Shown here: in pieces, positions 14,001 to 29,000 of the stretch | How the letters are laid out: every line of letters begins with the position of its first letter | Numbering within the stretch: the stretch's first letter is position 1 | Assembly (NCBI GenBank): GCA_903813345.2 | Contig: CAIIXF020000007.1 | Location: 24,351,564-24,415,563, forward strand | Direction: 5' to 3' | Length of the DNA: 64,000 nt | Origin: Owenia fusiformis | Taxonomy: Eukaryota; Annelida; Polychaeta; Sabellida; Oweniidae | Position numbers and translations under genes: made by a program | Notes under the pieces: generated by a model | The model's input: the letters and a program-made list of their open reading frames with translations, nothing else | Database searches by the model: none | What the model was told of the DNA's origin: nothing

Positions 14001-17000
14001 TCATTTCCTTTTTTGTTTACATTGGCAAGTACCTCTCAATACGCCATGGTTATACAATTGTAGAAAATGAATTTGATCATTGACTATAATTTATTATGCC
14101 CATTATCATTAGACATATCACAATTCAACGTATTACTAACCCTTTCTATTTCAAATGTTCTATTGTCTTTGGATAATTAGACATGGTTTTTATATCGCCC
14201 CAGGCTTGAAAAGTAACCACATCGACTCATATCTGTAATACAGATTGTTTCAAATATAGATTTTCTGTTTCGACATTTCTCTGATGAATTGAGTCAAAAA
14301 TGAAAAATAAAAGCGGATACAAGACCCTAGAAGTGCCATGCTGTTAATGTTTTTCTAACATATGGATTTTTGCAGGACTATTTTTTGCATGGAAAAAATA
14401 ATAAAATTCATTTTCACGAGGACGGGCATTAACTTGTGCTAATGTAGGAAGATTAATCAATGAAGAAATAGTGTTCACAAATAAAAGCGATTAAATTAGT
14501 TCCATATTTTCGTGCTAAAGGGATCATAACCCTGTTCCATAAAAACACTTGGTAAATCAATTTCCTTATTAAACAAACTTCTATCTGTTCTTGTCTCAAG
14601 CAGATAGTATACTCACTGGGGTATTGAAAGGCATATTCCATGTCTACGAAGTCAGCGATGAAAAGAGTGCTTTAACACTTCTCTATATACTGTAATAACA
14701 CCATAATCTTGAATTCAACCTTCCCCAAAATTATAATATGCTGTTTCTAACAGTTTTCTATCCTATATCCAATATGTAAGTAATTAGTAAGCAATAACAA
14801 ACATTATTATTTTGTGTTATTAATTAATCCTCTCCTTGATTCTTGCTAACATTTTCTATTAACCATAGGTGAACATTCTGATTTGTACTTTTAACAAAAT
14901 GCTTTATGAACAGCTATATTACACAGTTTCTTCAAAAATTAACAAAAGAAAAAAATAGTACATGCTTTTGTACTGGAACGAAACCACAGAGGGATAAAAT
15001 TTATATAAATATGTGATATTGGTCTATATTATTGAACAAAATTGAAATACAAACAAGCTTTGAAACATGTTGAATGACAGAAATATTTGCAAGCATGCTT
15101 AAAAGAGCTGTCAAAATCAGGTATTCCCATGTAATATGAAAGTCTGTAAAATCCATAAAAATCTGAACTCGCTCTTGATGATAAACAAAGTCCCAAGGTG
15201 GTACTTACTCCACTTATTGAATATATATAATTTCTAAAAAAACAGAAATTCGACCTATGGACAATTGGTATTGTGATCTCTCTATAAAACAGAATAAATA
15301 TAATTTCTAAAAAACAGAAATTCGACCTGTGGACGATTGCTATTGTGATCTCTCTATAAAACAGAATAAATATAATTTCTAAAAAACAGAAATTCGACCT
15401 GTGGACGACTGTTATTGTGATTTCTCTAAAAAACACTCTCTTGCATTGGCAAAGAGGGGTTGTGCATGTGCACGTAACAGTATAGCAGATTGCCCCAAGG
15501 ATTGCATAACCAATTAGGCAATTAAGTTATCTTAATAAATAGAGGAGTCTTCCTCTAGTTGGGAAATTGTTGAAGCTGTGTGTTAGACTGCCAACTACAC
15601 CAGTGGGAGCAATAATGTTCTTCTGCATTTAGAAATGACATCATTCAAATTAATGATAATGATTATTACAATTGTGTTAAGATTCATTACTCTCCATCAA
15701 ATCACTGGTTATTAACATCCTTTGTAAACTAGTACTTCAACAAGAGTCTGGGAGGAGAGAATAAGTATCACAGGGATTTTATACAAGAATAAAATATCTA
15801 CCACATGAATTTTAAAAACACTGTGTCTAAAATACCCATCACGATAAATCATGACTTTTCAATTCTTCTGAGCCACGAAGTAATGTATGTTTTAGTGATA
15901 TAGAAAAATGTGATGAATGTCAGATGGAAAATACCTCAAATTTAAAAAAAAATGCAACAACCTGCAATATGCGCCATGTACAGACTTTCATACAAAGTTT
16001 CTTTCTTGAAAATACCAAGGCATGAAAAACCAACTTCCCTAATAAGAAAATTGTTTGCCTAGTAAGCACACTGACCTGTGCGACTTATAAAATGTGCAAG
16101 CACCTCTGACAAGTTCTAATTAATTCACTTATAATGTAAGTTATTTTTTCAAGCTCTGATATTTATACAAAAGAATGTATGTAATGAAGTCTATTAATAG
16201 TGCAAGACACGGTCATTCTGATTTTAATTTTTTTTTAGAGTGGGTAGACACTGATCCGATTTAATACACAGAAATAGTATGTCTCGTTACCACTCAATCC
16301 AAGTAACACATTTGGCGCATAATGCTTTTTGAAAACCACATTTTGATCTCAGGTTTACTTTTATATAAGCCCATTTTACCTCCACATTTTTAAAATCAAC
16401 TCAGATCAGAGTGCTGTACCGATAAAAGCTAAAGATTTTACAAGAATACCAAAGAGTAAGGCATCCTAACCCATAACAAAAACATGGATAGATAGATACG
16501 TTAATTAATGGCTTCACCAATACTATCAAACTACTAGTTTCAGGCATATTGCACGAATTCAACCCCTCCTTATGTATATTATTTTTGCTCTAACAGATTT
16601 CTTTCCTACATTTAATATGTACTAATAGACTTTCTGGCAATTTTATGACTCAGAGAAATGAACTAATGGATTAAAACGTCATATTTTGCCGATAGATGGC
16701 GTATTACCCTATTATCGCCCACGAACGGTCTCTTGGATACGCTAAACAATTACTGTGAAAATGAACAACTATGGCAAATTTTCGCTGAATAAGCTTAAAT
16801 TAGAATTACAAAAACGCGGTGCTCGGACACAAGGCCGAAAGGAAGTACTAATACAAAGGTATGATTTCAATTATTATGAAATTATGCTTAAATATGTCTC
16901 CTATTTGCCGAGACGGCTTATTTCATGAATATTTTTGGAGAATTTACAGATTTAGGCCAATTTGTCTTTAACTCCTAGACTATGTAAACGCTAAAAAGGT

Positions 17001-20000
17001 ATGTTCTTATTTACTCCTATATTTCATAAACTAATATCTAAACCTAGTACATGTGCTCCAAGAGCATATTCTACTCCACAGGGGATGGTTATGATGAAAA
17101 ATGGCCCTACCTGTACGCCTCATTTCTTTCCTCATGAGAGTTACCGGGGATTTACCTACCCCACAGTCAATGGCGTGGAAAAACTGCACATACTGCACAT
17201 TTTATTTGTTTCTACTCAAATGTACCTTCAAATATTTTTATTATATTTTTAGATTGGAATATTATGACCAGAATGAAAACTTTAGGGCTCCAGCTGTCAT
17301 CATGGAAGATACTATCCCCATTGAGAAATGGCCTGAATCTGGGTTCAAATCGCTCTCGTCACAGCACAAGAGTCAGCTGCCAAACATCACCAATGATATC
17401 ATCAAGGCGTACTTCATATCCCGGCTCTCAACAGACAATATGGATGTCAGTGATGCTGCGTCGCTAAAAAAGGGCAGAGCCCTACTTAAGAGCAGCTTCA
17501 TATCTGCGTGCAGTGTAAATGTTGAGGATGAGGCATTTGTTTTCTTTTCTGGGCTGACCAATGCAGCAATGAAGAAGAAGGTATAGGCCTTTAGTATAAA
17601 CTTGATATTTTCACACTACCCTTCCTCCCCATACTGTAGCTTGTAGGCTATTTCTTTCAAAGGAATACATGTAGAGGCTATGTACAGTGAGGTTGCAAAT
17701 GGAGGTCTATATTTGTTTATAGGGGTTTTCTGGTTATAATATACAAATGTACATGTAATGTACATTGTACATGTAATGCCATGCAAACTGCTCGATGAAC
17801 CTGTATAATGTATAGTAGAACTTGGTAAACCTAGTGCACATATACATGTATCTTTAGAAATATGGAAATAAACAAACATCCTCCATTTGCAACTTCACTC
17901 CACCTGACATACATGTATAGCCCGTAGCCCAGCGTTATTTTAGTATAATGAATTTAAACACTGATGGCAAAAGTTTATAATTTTTTAATATAACTTTTGG
18001 TACTCTATCTGAAAGCCCATGGTGAACATTACTGATTTTCATTTTAGGTATCCTACAACTTCCAAATCAGACTTTCTAGAACTACAGGTGTGATCCTTAA
18101 TAGCAACTGTGAATGCCCCGCTGGGAAAGGACCCCACGGAACTTGTAAGCATGTGGCAGCAGTACTCTATATGCTGGTGGACTTCGTGGCCACTGGGAAG
18201 GCCAGTGTGACCCTGAGCTGCACTGAAAAGCTTCAGACATTTCACAAACCCAAGAAGGGTCATTCAGGTAAAGAATTTACCATTCTTACAACAAATGCAC
18301 AAGAGACTCTTAATTGAAATTAAATATTTTTTATTACATATTTACATATATCAAAAACACATTGTTTAAACTTGGGTATATATTATATATATTTATACCA
18401 TGGTCAGAGTAATATCAACCCTGTGAATACTGTATTTAAAAGCAATTTTTTCAAAAGTTTTCATTTCTCAATTTTTTAATTTTTTCCAAAAACTTCATTT
18501 TCAAACATTTAATGTTTTGCCCCAACATTTCTGTTTTTCAAAAAGTTTTCTGGTACAAAAATAATTTTAGTTTTTCAATTTTTTGAAGCACATATAATAT
18601 GTCATGTTAATATTTCTAAGATTCAATCATTTTTTCTCTCATTCAAAAGGGGATTTTAGGTAGATACAGTATTGGTCTTGACCATGGTTTAAGGTTGCTA
18701 TGGTCACCTCTCGAGATGACCAGGATGATATGAGGAATGTCCCTCAGATGATATCAATACTCCCTCTGTGTTCCCTCATGAAATATTAATAACATCCCTG
18801 TGATGTTCCCCACATCATCTCCCTCCTGGTGCATAACTTACATGTATGTATATACCATAACCCAAATTTATGAAGTTGATAAAAGTCTTAATACTTTATA
18901 CATTTTTAGCACAACAGCACACATGTTACTTTATTGATCACCTATTTAGCAGTGAACTAATTACATTTACCTTGATCCATGTGCATTATTACATAATTTT
19001 GATTTGTTTCTAATTCTAGGTTCTCCTATGAAGGCTGAATCAATGGGTGCTCGAAAGCGCAAGGATGTGTTAAAAGATCCACGTCCCTTGAAGTTCAGAA
19101 ATCGAGATGGCTACAATGATTTTGTCAGGAACACCATTATAAATTATTGCGCATCTACTAGTGAGGACCTCTCTATGAGATACATTTACCCTAAAGCTGA
19201 TATTAAGCAAGCTACCAATGACCATGATTACCTATCCAGGAAATATACAGAACACTGGGTTGATTCAGCTATAAAGGTAACAACGCAACTAATTCCATAC
19301 TTTTAGTAGCCCCATTGGACATGTTGGGAGAGGCCTCCTATAGCTTTCTTAGCTTTTTTTCTTATTCTATTTTTTTAGGCCAATGTCAAAGGTCAAAATC
19401 TAGGTCAAATCTAGGGTTTTTTCTAGTTCCTCAAAGTTCCTTTAAAGGTTCTAGCCATTAACTATATTTGAAAACATTGTCTAGTTAATAACTTATAGTT
19501 TAAGATCAGGTCTATAATACAGTATCCTTGATTTAGCCTTCAATATTGAAGAATACTATAATACAATTTTTCATTTGAATTTGAATGTACATATTATGTA
19601 ATTTCAAACCCATTAAAACAATATTATCATTAGATAATATTACTTGTGTGGGTCATTTAGTATAAATCTATCAATATAGACTTATTGATAGATTTTGACA
19701 GAAATAAATATGTCAAAATCTCTCAATAAGTCTATATAATAGATTTATACTAAAGGGCCAACAAAATTATCTTACATGCAATTTTTGTAACACCTTTATT
19801 ATTTTTGTTTCCAGGTGACTGCCGAGGACATTGCTGCCATTGAGAAGAGAACTAGGAAGCAAAATGAATCCACTGAATGGCATGAGCAGCGGAGGTGGCG
19901 CCTTACAGCTAGCAGATTTGGAGAGATTAACAAAATGACAGATAAAAGGGACAAAGACAAGTTATGTGCTTCCATAGTTAGTCCAAAGGCATTTAAATCA

Positions 20001-23000
20001 AGTGCAACTTCCCACGGTGTTGCTTTTGAAGGCTTTGCTAAGATTAAGTTTGAGGAGATAACAGGGAAAAGGGTTGAACCCAGTGGATTAGTAATTCACT
20101 TGGAGAAACCTTTTCTGGCTGCATCCCCTGATGGATTTGTAGGGGAAAATGCTATCTGTGAAGTAAAGTGTCCTTTTAAAGGCAAGGATAGCTTTATTAC
20201 TGATGATATTAATTTCCCTTGGCTCGAAAGGAAGGATGGGAAACTCTCTTTGAAAAAAACAAGTGGGTATTATGACCAAGTTCAAGGTCAAATGTATGTC
20301 ACTGGCAGGAAATTATACCACTTCATTGTGTATGTGTTCAATGATTTCTTCCATCAGGCAATTGAATATGATCAAGAGTATTGTGAGCTAGCTCTTATTC
20401 CAAAACTTGAGCTATGCTATGAAAAGTACTTGCGCCCATATATTGCAGAACATTGTATGTAGTTGAACATTGAACATATACTCTGATGAATTGGCATAAT
20501 TTTCCTCATCCTTCCTCGGGTGCTATTGCTAATTATGTTATTCATGTACTACATGTAATTCCATTTATGGGATTTGATATGATGACTGTACTTCTAATTA
20601 ATTTGGCAGATTTGCTGTTTTGTACATTTAGTGGCTACTTATTAAAGGCAAACTTGCAATATTACAATGTACAATTCCAATGGTAGTGGTGCTAATTCGT
20701 AAATTACCAGATAATTTTGCAGCTACTTTATTAGGCAGACTTTCACAATTTGGCGGATCCGCCAGATTAAGTAGAAGTATAATATGACAGTATGAAGTAA
20801 TTGTGTAATATTTACAAAAAGCACATATTGTACAAAATCAATATTCAAAAATCAATTGATTTATAGGCCTATACATTTCTATAATATATGTGACTATCTG
20901 CAGTATGTATTAATACATTTTTAAACTAGGCTTAATTGAGAGATGAGAAAGTTGTAACATTCCATTACACTTACAGTAAATTAATTTCACTAATATATAT
21001 ATACTATTACTAGTTACATCTAAGAATGATCATTAAGAATACATTTTTGAATGAAACTACATATTACATATTATTTTCATTCTTGTCCTTAAATCTCAAG
21101 AGTTTGAACTTTTGTGCATAAAAGTGCATTTGATTGAATCAGTCATTTGAAACTTCATGTAGGATTGCACCATGAAGATGAAGGCTTGTTTTAATGTGCA
21201 AAACAAAAATTCAGATATTATGAAGATAAAAAAGTTATGAATCATTATGTGGATGTTAAAGTTGAGGGGGAAACATATTTATTTGACACCCTGTAGACAG
21301 TCGAATTTCTATTAATTCTTCTTTTAAGCTAATGTTCTAAGTTCCAATACATAAAAATCTTACTTAAATAATGTTATTATTGCCCAATGAATCGTGATAA
21401 TATATCAAAGATTTCATGCCAATTTGTTTACTATGGAGTCTCTGAAGTTGCTAATTAGGAAGCATACATTGACAATTCTGGATCCCATGTCTCTCTTTCC
21501 AGGGTGAAGTTCATGTTTCAAAATTTTCATATGTTTTCCAAGCCCAATTACTCTTTCCACATGGATACGCTTGGATGAGACTCTACGGTCATGTAACACC
21601 TCAGATGGATCAAGTTGGGTCTTACCTCTCAACATAGTTGGAGTGTTCACCTGAACGCCTTTAGATGCAAAAAGGTCCTGCACCATAATCCCCCTATCTG
21701 CCATCAATGTGTCCCCTTTCTCTAGCATTGACTGATCGGACAAAAGTTTCGACCGTTCAATTATTTGTCTATCACTTGTAGACCCACCATAGGCATCGCT
21801 GATATAAGAAACAATCCCCCTTGGAGTGCAACCAATCATAGTTTTGAGAGTGTTCTTGTTTTTGTAAGTACTGAAAGTTGCACATTGTTCAATTACATTT
21901 GATGGCTTAGCGATTGGAGTTTCCGTAGCATCCAGTATGGCCCTAGTATTAGGGAATTGTTCACCAAAACTTTTGGGAATATGTTGGGCGATCACTTCCG
22001 CACTCGGCCACCACTTTATTTCGTTTAATTGAAACCACATAAATGATATCCATTGGTTGGTTATCTTATGGACTGTTGTGGCACTAACGTTAAATTCCAT
22101 TGCTAGAAGTTCATCATCAATACAAAGCCGTAGCTTCATAAGTGTCAGAAGTAACTGATCCATCTCACACATTACTTTGGTTTTTTGTTCAAGTTCATAA
22201 ACAGCAGGTCCAAGGCAATCGAAGAAAAGTTTAAAATGAGAATAACTGTTAAATGATGTGAGGTAATGTATACGTTTTGGATTCTTCTTCAGCATTTCAA
22301 TGGTGAGTGGGGGCCTATAAGAGGGATCACTGTCACCAATGAGGTTGCATTGGACTTCCTCATCTTGTTTTAATGTAGGTTCCTGAGACTGGGTTGGTGA
22401 TTCTTCAATCAACGTATTAGGTGTTTGTTCTATTTCAAGTTGTACTTCCACTTCTTGCACATCAATGCCAATGTCAATAGAAACTAAATCCTCTTCTATA
22501 AGATCTGTTGAAGTAGTTTCACTAGTTTCTAATGGATCAGTCTCAGACTCTAAGTCTAAGGGCTCTGCCTCTAAGGGTTCGGTCTCCTTTGCTCCTCTGT
22601 TAGAACGTGCCGCCCGTCTAATACCTGATGGGGTGAGTCCACTGGTGGAACGAACTGGCATGAAAAGTGAAGGGACAGCTGATCTTCGCAGTTGTCTTCT
22701 TGAACCTGTAAAACATACATATTTTGTTCAATAACAGTGGTAATGTTACAAGTATAAAATTGTACATCTACGTGTTTGTCAATCACCTGCGACTTTGGTT
22801 GCATTCATGTACATGAAGTAAATACACAAGATAAAATAAATACACAAGATATCGATCATAATGAAACAGGAATAATTCATGTAGAGTTCAAAACAAATGG
22901 CATTCATTTCAACTTCAATGTGCAAACACAGGCTAAACCAATCTAAAAATATTCATATGTTTCACGTCTTCATGCATTTTTTTGCCCAAAAAAATATTTT

Positions 23001-26000
23001 TTTTAATCTCAAAACTTTGATATTTTTGGACTGCTGCAAAGAGTATCGCATAATAAGAGTCAGCATATGATAGAAATCTATCAAAAGAATATTGTTACCC
23101 AGTATCGTGATAATTAAAAATGTTAAACGCATAATCACATATTTTGGCCTTGTTGCATTCCAAAAGTTGTGACGTCTCGGTAAGGGTCACCGAGTGCAAA
23201 TATGATTGACAGATGAGGATCCCGGGACGGGGATTCCTTTCCGAGTTGTTTTTTGTGTATTTCTGTCTTTTTGTGTTAATAATTGTGATCCAGTTTGGTT
23301 TTAGTAAACATTAGTTACATTTTTGTTATCGGGGACGACGTAATTTAGGTGGGATAGGTTAACCTACGAGCCTGTCAATCAACTTTCTACGGAAGCACAG
23401 TTCAGATCAAGTGATTATTTTGATAAATGTCTACTGACCATTAGTTCTAAATAGATTGTCTACTGACCTGTTAAAACTTCAAGGTAATCTTCTTCAGAAA
23501 AATGCCGGTAGCAGACAACATCGTTTGCAGTTGGCCTCCAAATTTTGCCACTTGGATGGCTTCTCCGACACCTTGTTATCCACACCAACCTTCTCTCGTT
23601 GTCGCCCTTATACTTAGGGAAGGTGTGCCCCCCTATATGGCTGTTACAACCCGGGACACAACAGTAGGATGGCATTTCCGATCGTTTTATTTACATTTTC
23701 TTTCTAACATTGTTCTAGACCGTTCGTGAGCGATAATAGGGTAATGACGTCACAGCGACACCTATCGACGAGTGGCGCGTTTTAATCCATTAATGAAAAT
23801 ATTCCTTTAATCTGTATGTACTTCTATATTCATTCCTCTTCTTTATTTTGCGTTAAATTCAAAGGTTCATTCACATGATGACCCAACAAGATTCAATCTC
23901 AGGGCCTGTCTCCATTTCTCTGTTTACAATTCCGAAATATGTTGTGCTGGTCAAGGAATTTTTTATTTTTCCACATATTTTTCTATATTATATTTTAAAG
24001 AGAAACAAACCTTGACGAATCAAAATAGACATGTACCTTGAAACTACAGTAAAACCTGTAAAGTGGAATACCTCTCGAAGAGGAACACCTCAGAGAACAC
24101 TTCAGAGTCCCAAGACCAACTGACTTGTGAACCTAAATGAACCTCTATAAAAAGAACACCTCCCAACTGGAACACTTTTAAGGGATACCAAAAGTGTTCT
24201 AGGTGGACAGGTTTTACTGTATATGTACCTTCTATGTAATTGATGAAATATTTAGCTCAGGTTACACATCCGCCTAAATATCCCATTTTGATGTGTCAAT
24301 GGCATAACTGGACCAAAGAGATCAAATGTTGACCCAAATCACACTCTGGATAAATTGCACTCACACTTATAATTGCTAACATTGTTCTATGTTCTCACTA
24401 AAACATTAAAGTCACTAAATAGCATTTTGTTTTAGTAAATGTTGGCCTCTGGTTTTCTCATTGAAATGTTGGTTTGATATGATTAAGGAATTTTATAATA
24501 GATTTGACAGGGCATTTCCCACAGAGAGATTCCCAAAAATGATGTCATGATGATGTATAAGATGAAACAATTGTGTTATGGCACAATAAATTAGCCTTTC
24601 TATATATTTTCTTTACAAATAAAAATTGAATCTTGCAAGTACTGGATTAGCAATCATTGGCCAATTATAGTGACACATTTAGCAGTCTCAGTTTACATTA
24701 TTGGCATTTGACTTTGACAGTGAACCTCTGGAGAGACAATTAATTATACATAGTATACCTCTGGAGAGGTTAATCATAATATACAGTCTACATCTAGAGA
24801 GGTCAATAATTGTATACAGTGATTATATAACAGACTACATCTGGAGAGGTCAATAATATCATACAAGTCAATGATTGTATAGTCTACCTTGTTTATAGTC
24901 TACTTCTTGTATATAGTCTACTTCTGGAGAGGTCAATGATTATATAGTCTACCTCTATGAGGTCAATAATTGTATATAATATACCTCTAAGAAGTCAATA
25001 ATTGTATACAATCTACCTCTGGATAGGTCAATAATTGTATACAGTCTACCTCTAAGAAGTCAATCATTGTATACAGTCTACCTCTAGAGAGGTCAATAAT
25101 TGTATACAGTCTACCTGTAAGAGGTCAATCATTGTGTATAGTCTACCTCTGGAGAGGTCAATAATCGTATACAGTCTACCTCTAAGAGGTCAATAATTAT
25201 ATACAGTCTACCTCTGGAGAGGTCAATAATTGTATACAGTCTACCTCTGGAGAGGTCAATAATCGTATACAGTCTACCTCTAAGAGGTCAATAATTGTAT
25301 ACAGTCTACCGCTGGAGAGGTCAGTAATTGTATACAGTCTACCTCTGGAGAGGTCAATAATTGTATATACTCTACATCTGGTTGAAAATACCAGACATCA
25401 AAAAAGGCATGCATAACAATGGAGGTCCTGGTCAACTTACTCTGCTAGATCCGTAAGCCATGTTTACTTCCTCACTTCAACCCCTTTAAATTCTTAGTTA
25501 TGTTTACATCCAAAACCAGAGGCATCAGGTACACTTATAAATCTCCATCTTTCAATGTATCCTAATTGGGCATTGTTAAAAAACATATTCCAAAATAACA
25601 CTTGTGCCTTGGGTACATCCAAGTGCATGTACATTATATATCATCTCAATCAAGGTAGCTCACCAACCACTTTTTTTGATTTTGTTTTCCAAATATATTT
25701 TACCACTCGATGTGCACTTTTTCATTTTATCCTTATTATACACTTTTATAACACTGCATGTGTAATATTAATGCAGGCTTCAGCTACCAGTGGTTGATGT
25801 CCAGGTGTACTTTATATCTGCCTCATTAACAGTCAAACCTCAAATCAAATATATTTGGTAAGAACTTTGCTTTCCAGGCATTAAATGTTTAATTATTCAT
25901 TTAATTCTTGTAACAAGAATTGATATTGTCACATGATAGTCATATTCATATATCCGAATGTGACTTTAAAACATGTCTCATATTCGTATCATGGTTGATG

Positions 26001-29000
26001 AATATTTCATATTTCACAAGCATGCTGCATCTATCACGCCTTGTATTTCCTCTTGGTGTAAACAATATATCCATCAGGCTACATTTTTATAGCTCTCAAG
26101 TCATGAGCAGAAACTCTACCAGTGATAACAACTCAGCCTGCTGGATGCATAGTAAAAAACTAATTTGTCGAGTTCTGAAGTTTTTTATGTGTTAACATGG
26201 AGCCGGGAACTCTAATGACCAGAGATTCAATGCCATGTTAATATACAACTATCAACTCTATACCACTTAGGACAACGAGATCAATAAATTGTCGAGACAA
26301 AAATCGTAGATATAAATTTCATCAGGCACTGTCTAATTAGAAATTATCGCATCTGGATTAATTAAAGAACAATGGCTATTAGAATCAAGATGAGTTTGCA
26401 TAACTTGAACAATGTTAAGCCAATCAGATGAAGGATTGATTATTCATATTATATACGATGATAGCCTCTCTTTGTGAAAATGTGTGTATATCGTTGAATC
26501 ACTTTGATTTATTGTTTTTACCACAATTAGCTTTTTTATTTTATGCCTCGATAATTTCCATGTTGATAACCCTTAGAAATATACCAAAACAGTTCATTGC
26601 AAAAATAACAATTTTACACCAATTAAATTCTAAAAATTCTAAATTTACCAGAATTGTATAAACACGGAACATACAGTACTTAGAAGTGGCAGCGAAAAGA
26701 ATTATCAACAAAAATGTGTGTGATCAATGAAATATGCAAGATTCGGAAGACCGGTTAATTTTTATGATAAAAGCAACATACCAACTTCTACTATGAAGCA
26801 CACTTGGCAATATCTAGGCCCAGTCCACCATTGCATTCCCCATGAACCTTTATGCATGAAGATCAAATGTTCACATGACAAGCCCTAACTTAATTTAGAG
26901 AAATCCAGATTTCATAGTACTTCCTTCAAATGTTTGGTCAATACTCAATTTTCTCACAGAGGTCCTATTTTCATATAAAACTTAAATTTTCGATATAATA
27001 CAGTACATAAATAGAAAACATCTAATTTTTGCAGACATGCAAATATGAATGTCCATCAAAAGAAGCCATAGGGACATTTATATTGGCCTGATATTATTAA
27101 CATTAAAATTCAAGGATTATAGGGAATGCTGAAGTGGCAGAGAGAATATTTTTACATTTATATTATGCTTTCCTCATGAGAATAAGGGTCATTTTTTGGG
27201 GGGGGGGGGGGGGAGGGGAGGGGGGTTGGGGAGATACAATTGTTATGAGTCATATTTCACTATATTGCCCTTCGAAATGACGTTATTGTACTAATACCCA
27301 GTCTTATTACTGCACCAGGCAATAACATTGTGAAGATCACCCTCCCCCAATGACTTACATAAAGCAAAAAATAGATAATGTGGAATTGATCAGAGCATTG
27401 ATGCTCAGTATAATCAGACATGATGCAAATACAACCCAGACTTGATGAAAGCCAAATCAAATGTTTTGCCTGTTTAATTGATTTCTCTAAAATTCCTCTC
27501 TATTTCCTGGTTCATTGTCCCCTATGTCTCTTAACTACAGTTCAAGCAATACACTTTAAGATCACTGGATAACGAGGCTGTCGTATTCGCTGTTCAACGC
27601 CATATGGATTCTTTAATGTCATTATGCACTGTGCTATTTTACGCAATATTAATTTTAAAAACATCTTCCCTTGCACAATTTTCTTCATCAATATAAATTT
27701 TATTTATGTTTTTCCAGTAAATACATAGACTTGACATTCAATATATGAAATGAATTATACTAAATAAATAAATTAACAACCTCGTATAGAAATAATCTGT
27801 ATTTACAAAACATCATAAAACAGAATCGTACAACTCTAAGCAAGAGATGTAATGTTATTATATTATCTTCATACATCAAAGCATACAACCTTACAGTCTT
27901 AAGACACACAATAAATCTAACTTAAATAAAAAACAAAGGCAATCCTAGTAGTTTCCAGGAAACATGAATTCAACAAGAATTAGACAAAGAAAAGATTTTC
28001 AGAAACATATACACTGTACATATACAGTAAAACCTGTGTATATTTAACATTTTTTGCCGAGAAAAAAATGTTCAGTGTAGGTAGTTGTTCAATACAGAGA
28101 GGGTAATTTATACAGAAGTCAGTAGAGTATGTGCAGAGGAAGGGTGTCACTAGAAAAAGTGGCGAGTGTTGAAAGGAACTTCGGTTGAATAAAGCTTATC
28201 ATGATTGGTCCAATATAACTTAACGAGAACAATCTAACCTTATTCACAGAGAAAGTCCCTTAGGGTGTTACAAAAATTCATGAACATCAATGAAATGTCA
28301 ATATAAGTTGAGGACACAGTAGCATGATATCCTGATGGAATGAAAATGATTTGGCCAAAAAGACCAATTATTCCACCATAACAAAAAATCTGAAAAAGCC
28401 TTATCCATAGGGGAAACTCTTTGATGAGTGCTATGGAAACACTAGCTTTACATTTTCCAATTGATCCTCTCATTGTTTCTGTTGAAAATTCATATTTGGT
28501 ATGTTATATATTTAATAAAAAAAAGGGTGACTTCAAATTTTTGAGGAAATCATGCAAAAAGGTGTCGGCTTGACTGAGGCCTCCAGAATATCAGTGGACA
28601 GTGTATTCCCTCTGTGAAAAAGGTTTGCACTATTTCTCTCAAAGGCAGACACTAGTTACATAAATTAAGGGAGAATATTTGAGACAATTCCTCAGGCCAG
28701 GCTTTTAAAAAAATTCATGAACAACAATAAAATCTCAATCTCAGTCTCGTGAATAGATACAGGAAAACATGTCAAATTTAGGTGACCGTGTTTCGGACTG
28801 TTGTTTTACTGCCAATTAAATGCCTATCATATCTGAGTCATGTTCCGCTCATCAATCATGAAACGATTACCTTGGATAGGTAGGATTATAAATACTACAA
28901 TTACTACAAGATATAAAGAAATCAGAATAAAGATGCTAGAAATTGATACGTTAGGATGGTAATGCAGTCTAGAGCACATTCCACAAAAACATGGCAAACT

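Larger units (their letters stand above)
16666..23790. mobile_element. Complete ISL2EU-type DNA transposon (THAP-DDE transposase + SAP-SWIM-YqaJ nuclease)
   Basis: 7125 bp flanked by TA (16664-16665 and 23791-23792). Both ends start ATGGATTAAAACG and share TATTACCCTATTATCG followed by CACGAACGGTCT, giving imperfect terminal inverted repeats (16666-16731 and 23717-23790). Two intron-containing genes start just inside the ends and converge: YqaJ gene 16761-20462 (+) and transposase 23675-21414 (-). Catalytic residues of both look intact and both frames are open. The layout, 2-bp duplication and gene pair fit ISL2EU, a relative of PIF/Harbinger. Younger insertions sit in its introns (17684-17899, 18650-18840, 19640-19765). 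Activity is not shown by the sequence. Confidence 0.9.

Noticed and set aside
15029-15436. 135-codon minus-strand frame with SNFCFLEIIFI repeats
   Set aside because: 72-bp tandem repeat. No relation to Trio and no splice support.
27199-27226. G-run as a regulatory quadruplex
   Set aside because: A 17-base homopolymer plus GA tract in a long intron. Simple-sequence slippage is sufficient and no promoter is near.
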